Below are positions 63,230 to 64,000 of a stretch of DNA of 64,000 nt, in pieces. The DNA is from Isoperla grammatica (lineage: Eukaryota > Arthropoda > Insecta > Plecoptera > Perlodidae). Made by a program: the position numbers and the translations under genes. Numbering within the stretch: position 1 is the first letter of the stretch; every line of letters begins with the position of its first letter. Where the stretch lies: contig OX246745.1 in NCBI GenBank assembly GCA_945910005.1, forward strand, positions 43,542,251 through 43,606,250, read 5' to 3'. A model generated the notes under the pieces. That model saw only the letters and a list, made by a program, of their open reading frames with translations, did no database searches and was not told the origin of the DNA.

Positions 63230-64000
63230 TGGGTTTTGGAACAGTTTGGCTTCAATTTGTTAGCATGAACCATGCTTCTTCCAGTTTATACATCAACTCA
63301 GACTCTGTGTTGTAACTATAACAAAAATGTATTATTTTATGTTTACAATAGGGGATATCACCTCAAATCACGTTTTCTAGTCTTCAAGCAATCTATTGGA
63401 AGAAACAGATGATCTTGGATCGATTTGCTTCTAAGATTTCATCATCAGTTAACAATTGGACCATGATTAATGATGTCATGAGATACGATTTAGTGGCAAA
63501 CCCCACTCATGATAGGACTGCACACATTACTTGGTGAGAATTTAGTCATGATTTCTGTACCGAAAGAATTCTTCTGTTTTTAATTTTCATTCTTCTAAAT
63601 TATAAAATAAAATATTCTAAAACATTGCTTTGGATAAGAATTGAAAAGCATAATGTTTAGGTTGTAAGTTTCTTGTAGGTCAAGTATAAATGTTCTAGTA
63701 GGCCTATTGTTAATACTTAATACTTACTTACTGTAATTGCTAAATTATATACATGTAGCCTATTATTTAATTGTATTAGCACTTATATAAGTAAATGAAG
63801 TAAGTTGTTTCACAAATCACTGACTTTATTTCATGCAGTTAGTTTTCAGGCGTAAAAGGAGATTTTACTGCCCATAATTGTATTTTATAATCAATTATTA
63901 TAACATTGTTGGTTTAGTATTAATTAGTAGCCTATTAAATGATTGATAATATTGATTGCTGTATTATAGTTTTATGGACCCGGAGAGCTTACCCCGGGAC
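31070..64000 (+). CDS. Unrecognised single-pass membrane protein, four exons seen, 3' end outside the window
   Basis: Exons 31070-31475, 33507-33667 and 63352-63533 join in phase (1, 0, 2), and a probable fourth begins at 63970. The start ATG at 31070 follows an AT-rich leader; an in-frame ATG at 31004 is possible. The first exon gives a cytosolic-looking N-terminus with basic patches (KRSRSR), then one hydrophobic segment at residues about 71-95. Basic residues just before the segment suggest N-inside topology. The following region has Cys142, Cys156 and Cys159 in a CWPC motif, then SAYPFLMKG across the exon 2/3 junction and an acidic/aromatic region (NNWTMINDVMRYDL). I do not recognise the family. 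The PFLMKG context faintly recalls sequences before cupin-like domains, but this is weak. Intron 2 is about 29.7 kb. Confidence 0.6.
31476..33506 (+). other. Gene 2 intron 1, about 2.0 kb
   Basis: No exon recognised. It holds a G-homopolymer run at about 32118-32136, a cccaccggg / cccggtgg inverted pair near 32160-32190, a caa run near 31949, and the tRNA-like repeat listed separately. Short open frames here have no recognisable content. Confidence 0.6.
32911..33300 (+). mobile_element. Possible tRNA-derived SINE
   Basis: tggcacagtgattgg (about 32916) resembles a pol III A box, and ggttcgatcccc (about 32989) resembles a B box. A ctgtcctcggttctatcc word is repeated nearby, so there are two B-box-like candidates. 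Spacing from A box to the second candidate is wider than in a tRNA. Boundaries and family are not established. Confidence 0.35.
33507..33667 (+). CDS. Gene 2 exon 2 (Cys-rich)
   Basis: Acceptor tcttttttccag; donor gtgagc. It encodes LYDESCLLANPFSNYRK, then TDCWPCTGVYSPIIL and QPYSAYPFLMK. It takes one base from exon 1 (Ala) and ends in phase 0. The frame is open throughout and both splice sites are strong. Confidence 0.65.
33668..33975 (+). other. Start of the ~29.7-kb gene 2 intron 2
   Basis: Unique AT-rich intron sequence between the exon 2 donor and the Ty3-type insertion. Nothing else recognised. Confidence 0.6.
33981..34182 (-). repeat. LTR (3' LTR of the Ty3-type element)
   Basis: 202 bp, tgtagtgttc to tacatgaca. 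Identical to the copy at 38250-38451 except for one base. Confidence 0.95.
34183..34195 (-). promoter_or_regulatory. Polypurine tract of the Ty3-type element
   Basis: On the - strand the sequence abutting the 3' LTR reads aaaaggggaga, the usual plus-strand primer site. Confidence 0.75.
34265..38106 (-). pseudogene. Gag-Pol of the Ty3-type element, broken by one frameshift and one stop
   Basis: Segment 38106-36085 (673 codons) carries a gag core, two zinc knuckles (CRYCGTRHPPGRC and CFNCNGSNHFKSVC), a protease motif (VDTGAEVNILP) and most of the reverse transcriptase (FSSIDLRSGFWQ, LPFGIKSAPEVF). The polymerase core reads VFDD where YxDD is usual, so the Tyr position is Val. Segment 36058-34838 is in another frame and carries RNase H (QTDASMHGIGS, QSDHKPLE), the integrase HHCC region and two catalytic Asp (ATDYLEF, CDNMPF). 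An in-frame stop at about 34838 separates this from 34810-34265, same frame, with the catalytic Glu context LAERAAQ and a C-terminal domain. The linker around the frameshift is shorter than usual, suggesting a small deletion. Confidence 0.93.
38232..38249 (-). promoter_or_regulatory. Primer-binding site, tRNA-Leu type
   Basis: On the - strand, directly after the LTR, the sequence is tggtgtcagaagtgggat. This is complementary to the 3' end, with CCA, of a metazoan tRNA-Leu (ending cccacttctgacacca) as I recall it. Confidence 0.75.
38250..38451 (-). repeat. LTR (5' LTR of the Ty3-type element)
   Basis: 202 bp, the partner of 33981-34182. It contains the only LTR mismatch, near 38311, and is followed by the target duplication gtatg. 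Confidence 0.95.
38595..39345 (-). mobile_element. hAT-superfamily element, 751 bp, non-autonomous
   Basis: The ends tagggtgcccaga and tctgggcacccta are exact inverted repeats and are flanked by the 8-bp duplication actatcat (38587-38594 and 39346-39353). An 8-bp duplication and this terminal sequence fit hAT. The element holds a G-run near 38678-38695 and one short coding exon for a zinc finger on the - strand, but no catalytic domain or dimerisation region. Confidence 0.88.
38659..38955 (-). pseudogene. Zinc-finger N-terminal exon of a hAT-type transposase
   Basis: From ATG at 38955 the protein starts MPPPKRKCIFNDSIKED and continues with VLCTICKGTFSKDHGGRHD and EKHAKRQKHKE, a C-x2-C...H...H finger of the kind found at the N-terminus of many hAT-related transposases. 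The frame then leaves the domain and ends in a Pro run encoded by the G/C homopolymer. The catalytic part is absent, so this is a remnant. Confidence 0.7.
39471..42168 (+). pseudogene. LINE ORF2: endonuclease and reverse transcriptase, with frameshifts and a stop
   Basis: Endonuclease motifs: DIICISEHWQ, GHGGVAIFVN, IILGDFNIDF and SGISDHTGQ. Reverse-transcriptase motifs: DNYRPISLLPAFSKIFEK, GIFYDLSKAFDCVDH, GVPQGSVVSPLFFNIYIND and the catalytic FADD. The frame shifts at a run of nine A (39722-39730), stops in frame at TAA 40924-40926, and shifts again near 42115; C-terminal remnants continue past 42168. The tract-length frameshift looks like a single-base change. The rest is well preserved, so the insertion is not very old. 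Confidence 0.85.
39471..42690 (+). mobile_element. 5'-truncated APE-type LINE (jockey/CR1-like), about 3.2 kb
   Basis: On the + strand an endonuclease region is followed by a reverse transcriptase and a short AT-rich 3' tail with aataaa (about 42669). The start falls within the endonuclease N-terminus, so the element is 5'-truncated, as is usual for LINEs. The 3' end is abrupt: the 61-bp minisatellite begins immediately after catatcacatcac. No target duplication was established. Confidence 0.85.
42690..45107. repeat. 61-bp minisatellite, about 39 periods
   Basis: caacatagtgg recurs at 42691, 42752, 42813 and onward; the last unit starts near 45082 and runs into unique sequence at ggactggagg. 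Variants: catcat for caacat, atatatc for atgtatc, ggcagc for ggtagc, and two units with a 5-base insertion (ataccgtag, near 43006 and 43738). The two insertion-bearing neighbourhoods are 12 units apart, which suggests block duplication. No coding constraint is visible. Confidence 0.95.
45174..45480. mobile_element. hAT-like terminal fragment (first copy)
   Basis: Starts cagtgttgtaaacgctac and continues with repeated agtagc/gctac words and a gctatcgctaac word. The same start and order recur at 45849. cagtgttg is a common hAT terminus. The right boundary is not determined. Confidence 0.5.
45501..45848. repeat. 100-bp tandem repeat, about 3.5 copies
   Basis: cagtccctgc starts at 45501, 45601 and 45701, and as tagtccctgc at 45797. 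The third unit lacks four bases (ctcaaggggt for ctcaagcaaggggt). The fourth is cut at gggaatag, where a cagtgttg terminus begins. The units are otherwise almost identical. Confidence 0.92.
45849..46020. mobile_element. hAT-like terminal fragment (second copy)
   Basis: cagtgttgtaaacactac followed by the same agtagc-rich sequence as at 45174, in the same orientation. It breaks the fourth 100-bp unit, so it was inserted after or during that expansion. The partner end was not securely found; caacact near 47090 is a candidate. Confidence 0.5.
46021..47134. other. Intron DNA with probable hAT interior
   Basis: Contains the zinc-finger-like remnant at 46588-46848 and short direct repeats (ctcactcactagtcactagtcac near 46911). 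No other gene was seen. It is probably the interior of the hAT-like element that begins at 45849. Confidence 0.4.
46588..46848 (-). pseudogene. Probable BED-like zinc-finger remnant of a hAT transposase
   Basis: The 86-codon frame starts MVVYDDECTVVHSSDEDADD and includes LPWPSYEKFFSYKSAGKSG, then FKVCVPKVKIISVSKSSS and a final HK. The layout (acidic start, WP..EKFF, C-x-P-K, Ser-rich turn, HK) recalls BED-type fingers at the start of hAT transposases, but the first Cys is not in place. It lies between hAT-like ends, which supports the reading. The rest of the transposase was not found. Confidence 0.4.
47135..52711 (-). CDS. Long open frame (1,858 codons) through the 66-bp array; hypothetical
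   Basis: The - strand frame starts MLPTSTTGLNIPDTGRR and has a short unique N-terminus. It then runs through about 80 copies of a 22-residue unit (DQPQRSPAAEV then RDQEGATVVVA) and ends with a unique tail containing a Cys-rich C-terminus. I recognise no family. The unit is 66 bp and has no stop on either strand in several frames, so length alone is not evidence. In favour: the array holds its phase exactly for 79 periods, and one common unit variant differs at four sites that are all synonymous in this frame only. Against: several other variants change residues, there is no visible splice or promoter context, and the + strand also has a 1,785-codon frame. It may be a repeat-bearing gene, a retroelement remnant or chance. 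Confidence 0.25.
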   Translation of the reverse strand: MLPTSTTGLNIPDTGRRATGTTDLDDNCNILPYIHQKGATLPDQPQRSPAAEVQNQEGATVVVTDQPQRSPAAEVRDQEGATVVVADQPQRSPAAEVRDQEGATVVVADQPQRSPAAEVRDQEGATVVVADQPQRSPAAEVRDQEGATVVVADQPQRSPAAEVRDQEGATVVVADQPQRSPAAEVRDQEGATVVVADQPQRSPAAEVRDQEGATVVVADQTQRSPAAEVQNQEGATVVVADQPQRSPAAEVQNQEGATVVVADQPQRSPAAEVRDQEGATVVVADQPQRSPAAEVQNQEGATVVVTDQPQRSPAAEVRDQEGATVVVADQPQRSPAAEVRDQEGATVVVADQPQRSPAAEVRDQEGATVVVADQPQRSPAAEVRDQEGATVVVADQPQRSPAAEVRDQEGATVVVADQPQRSPAAEVRDQEGATVVVADQPQRSPAAEVRDQEGATVVVADQPQRSPAAEVRDQEGATVVVADQPQRSPAAEVQNQEGATVVVADQPQRSPAAEEQNQEGATVVVADQPQRSPAAEVQNQEGATVVVTDQPQRSPAAEVRDQEGATVVVTDQPQRSPAAEVRDQEGATVVVADQPQRSPAAEVRDQEGATVVVADQPQRSPAAEVRDQEGATVVVADQPQRSPAAEVRDQEGATVVVADQPQRSPAAEVRDQEGATVVVADQPQRSPAAEVRDQEGATVVVADQPQRSPAAEVRDQEGATVVVADQPQRSPAAEVRDQEGATVVVADQPQRSPAAEVRDQEGATVVVADQPQRSPAAEVRDQEGATVVVADQPQRSPAAEVRDQEGATVVVADQPQRSPAAEVRDQEGATVVVADQPQRSPAAEVRDQEGATVVVADQPQRSPAAEVRDQEGATVVVADQPQRSPAAEVRDQEGATVVVADQPQRSPAAEVRDQEGATVVVADQPQRSPAAEVRDQEGATVVVADQPQRSPAAEVRDQEGATVVVADQPQRSPAAEVRDQEGATVVVADQPQRSPAAEVRDQEGATVVVADQPQRSPAAEVRDQEGATVVVADQPQRSPAAEVRDQEGATVVVADQPQRSPAAEVRDQEGATVVVADQPQRSPAAEVRDQEGATVVVADQPQRSPAAEVRDQEGATVVVAYQPQRSPAAEVRDQEGATVVVADQPQRSPAAEVRDQEGATVVVADQPQRSPAAEVRDQEGATVVVADQPQRSPAAEVRDQEGATVVVADQPQRSPAAEVRDQEGATVVVADQPQRSPAAEVRDQEGATVVVADQPQRSPAAEVRDQEGATVVVADQPQRSPAAEVRDQEGATVVVADQPQRSPAAEVRDQEGATVVVADQPQRSPAAEVRDQEGATVVVADQPQRSPAAEVRDQEGATVVVADQPQRSPAAEVRDQEGATVVVADQPQRSPAAEVRDQEGATVVVADQPQRSPAAEVRDQEGATVVVADQPQRSPAAEVRDQEGATVVVADQPQRSPAAEVRDQEGATVVVADQPQRSPAAEVRDQEGATVVVADQPQRSPAAEVRDQEGATVVVADQPQRSPAAEVRDQEGATVVVADQPQRSPAAEVRDQEGATVVVADQPQRSPAAEVRDQEGATVVVADQPQRSPAAEVRDQEGATVVVADQPQRSPAAEVRDQEGATVVVADQPQRSPAAEVRDQEGATVVVADQPQRSPAAEVRDQEGATVVVADQPQRSPAAEVRDQEGATVVVADQPQRSPAAEVRDQEGATVVVADQPQRSPAAEVRDQEGATVVVADQPQRSPAAEVRDQEGATVVVVDQPQRSPAAEVRDQEGATVVVADQPQRSPAAEVPAQDTSCTVAQGKLLYVSCMFQWHYALSAQTDFRESLPLSHSFCSQLGFNRCNGRCRRALCPPPYMV
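47339..52590. repeat. 66-bp minisatellite, 80 units, no net indels
   Basis: tacctcggctgccgggg starts at 47339 and for the last time at 52553, exactly 79 periods of 66. Three main variants occur: cagcgactactacagtagcg; ctgcaactacgacagtagca; and cagtgactacgacagtagcg with ttcttggttttg. The second variant recurs at irregular multi-unit intervals between about 48,600 and 50,230, which indicates block copying. GC-rich compared with the surrounding intron. Confidence 0.96.
52712..54390. other. Intron DNA, no gene; fragments of dispersed repeats
   Basis: Mostly AT-rich and unique. A segment near 53675-53815 (ggccggttctagagg, gggggttgcccccc) and one near 54143-54190 (gtgacgtacccagg, cggggggctgccc) look like pieces of common invertebrate dispersed repeats. 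Short open frames have no recognisable content. Confidence 0.45.
54391..55200 (-). pseudogene. Decayed LINE reverse-transcriptase fragment
   Basis: On the - strand, 55163-54963 reads QQFENNCLKVNSSRTYVMVF, a segment after the RT catalytic box in jockey/CR1-type elements. Further along, KKIISGIFVIKQLKQYYN appears in another frame. At 54588-54391, GKILFNYLPNEINSV and FQRKLRNCLIEKCFYS are the typical C-terminal end of such ORFs. The order is correct but broken by stops and frameshifts. This element is older and of a different sequence from the LINE at 39471. Confidence 0.7.
55201..55720. other. AT-rich intron DNA left of the 51-bp array
   Basis: No gene recognised. It ends in an AT dinucleotide-rich stretch (tatatataatatcatatat, about 55690-55718) that abuts the first 51-bp unit. 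None of the downstream parts of the retroelement that supplied the unit (protease, reverse transcriptase, 3' LTR) is present here. Confidence 0.6.
55721..61800 (-). repeat. 51-bp minisatellite, 119 units, coding for a Gag zinc-knuckle segment on the - strand
   Basis: cttatcttcattatg starts at 55721 and for the last time at 61790, exactly 119 periods of 51. On the - strand each unit reads CPAREWECFVCHHNEDK, giving a repeated C-x2-C-x-H-x4-C pattern. Common variants are ctacat for cttcat (Glu to Val) and ccgactc for cccactc (Trp to Ser); one unit has cttacc (Asp to Gly). All three change residues but never the Cys or His. A block of 26 units (1,326 bp) is duplicated: the variant order at 58480-59403 recurs at 59806-60729. 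51 is a multiple of three, so several frames on both strands are open for the full length. Confidence 0.97.
61801..61946 (-). pseudogene. Degraded Gag linker and first zinc knuckle
   Basis: On the - strand, the frame of the array extends upstream into KKSCRRCGRYHNEDKCP, preceded by a basic Ser/Gln-rich stretch (RKRTEDQDRSRQSSSQ). This is the usual layout before Gag knuckles. It is not in frame with the gag core at 61947-62459; the sequence between shows gag-like residues in a third frame (SVKPVQAVTISGTSRPE), so at least two small indels separate the parts. Confidence 0.75.
61947..62459 (-). pseudogene. Gag core of the truncated Ty3-type element
   Basis: 170 codons from ATG at 62459. It starts MDKKSPIVKSMEAFSLEKED and contains YLERLEQFFVLNDI, PMFITLCVATTYATLKNV, LKQHFAPKRLVISERYHFH and GNFIVTIKQLSEHCEF, then LRDRLVCGLQSDSIRRKLL. 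This is the retrotransposon-gag capsid region seen in Ty3/gypsy elements. The frame ends at TAA after ALNMELA, short of the knuckle. The start codon lies five bases from the primer-binding site, typical for such elements. Confidence 0.88.
62464..62481 (-). promoter_or_regulatory. Primer-binding site, tRNA-Ser type
   Basis: On the - strand the sequence is tggcgactaggatgggat. It matches the complement of a metazoan tRNA-Ser(GCU) 3' end with CCA, as I recall it, apart from one base. It lies three bases from the LTR end. Confidence 0.65.
62485..62743 (-). repeat. LTR of the truncated Ty3-type element, 259 bp
   Basis: Runs from tgtggtgtaccc to ctaatattaca on the + strand, so it begins TG and ends CA on both strands. 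It holds an aataaa on the - strand (about 62562), as expected for an LTR polyadenylation signal. No second copy was seen in the window, so the boundaries rest on the adjacent primer-binding site and the terminal dinucleotides. Confidence 0.65.
62946..62996 (-). repeat. Orphan diverged copy of the 61-bp minisatellite unit, inverted
   Basis: attgatatattg and ctctaatgctaaatgtgg here match, on the opposite strand, the 61-bp unit's caatatatcaat and ccacatttagcattagag, with a 4-base gap between. This single copy is about 18 kb from the array at 42690-45107. Confidence 0.6.
63012..63228. repeat. (AAT)n microsatellite, about 217 bp
   Basis: About 70 aat triplets with a few interruptions (gataat, aacaat, a gttaatagtaataaa break near 63145-63160). 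It lies between the orphan 61-bp unit and gene 2 exon 3. Confidence 0.97.
63352..63533 (+). CDS. Gene 2 exon 3
   Basis: Acceptor tatgtttacaatag; donor gtgaga, phase 2. It encodes GISPQITFSSLQAIYWKK, then MILDRFASKISSSVNNW and MINDVMRYDLVANPTHD. It continues exon 2 in phase across 29.7 kb, which is the main evidence that both belong to one gene. Family unknown. Confidence 0.55.
63534..63969 (+). other. Gene 2 intron 3, 436 bp
   Basis: AT-rich, bounded by gtgaga and attatag if the proposed fourth exon is right. Nothing else recognised. Confidence 0.45.
63970..64000 (+). CDS. Possible start of gene 2 exon 4, cut by the window end
   Basis: After the acceptor gctgtattatag the sequence stays open in the phase left by exon 3 and would read C-FMDPESLPRD. 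The base composition becomes less AT-rich here, as in the other exons. Only 31 bases are visible, so this is tentative. Confidence 0.35.

Noticed and set aside
62940..63315. Open frames giving poly-Asn, poly-Ile or poly-Leu
   Set aside because: They are translations of the (AAT)n microsatellite.

Overview
The window is a piece of a eukaryotic, metazoan genome, most likely from an aquatic invertebrate. The evidence is GT-AG introns, non-LTR and Ty3-type retrotransposons, hAT-type transposons, long tandem arrays and frequent AGGCCTA-type words in unique DNA. I cannot name the species. No prokaryotic signal was seen.

Two host genes lie head to tail on the + strand. Gene 1 (five recognised exons, 5914-29543) is a mitochondrial ornithine/citrulline carrier of the SLC25A15 (ORNT1) type; the exons join in phase to 291 codons plus stop. 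Gene 2 (31070 to beyond the window end; exons 31070-31475, 33507-33667, 63352-63533 and probably 63970 onward) encodes a single-pass membrane protein that I do not recognise. Its second intron is about 29.7 kb and holds most of the right half of the window.

More than half of the window is minisatellite. From left to right: a 71-bp array (about 298 units, 7511-28628) in an intron of gene 1; a 61-bp array (about 39 periods, 42690-45107); a short 100-bp array (45501-45848); a 66-bp array (80 units, 47339-52590); and a 51-bp array (119 units, 55721-61800). The last three and the 61-bp array are inside intron 2 of gene 2.

Two arrays have a readable origin. Each 71-bp unit is the splice acceptor plus the first 37 nt of the next carrier exon, followed by 34 nt that starts GT and ends AG; the last unit is the real exon start. 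Each 51-bp unit, read on the - strand, is a zinc-knuckle segment of an LTR-retrotransposon Gag (CPAREWECFVCHHNEDK), and it lies next to the rest of that element (first knuckle, gag core, primer-binding site, LTR). Two kinds of functional sequence, a splice junction and a zinc knuckle, have thus become satellite monomers in one 64-kb window. The 66-bp array carries a 1,858-codon - strand open frame in which one main unit variant differs only at synonymous sites.

Mobile elements: a 3.3-kb long-terminal-inverted-repeat element (798-4112); a small inverted-repeat element (4523-4850); a fold-back element just upstream of gene 2 (about 30690-31000); a nearly intact but disabled Ty3-type element with 202-bp LTRs and a 5-bp target duplication (33981-38451, - strand); a 751-bp hAT derivative with an 8-bp target duplication that keeps only a zinc-finger exon (38595-39345); a 5'-truncated LINE (39471-42690, +); hAT-like fragments (45174-46848); a decayed LINE fragment (54391-55200, -); and the truncated Ty3-type element at 55721-62743 (-).
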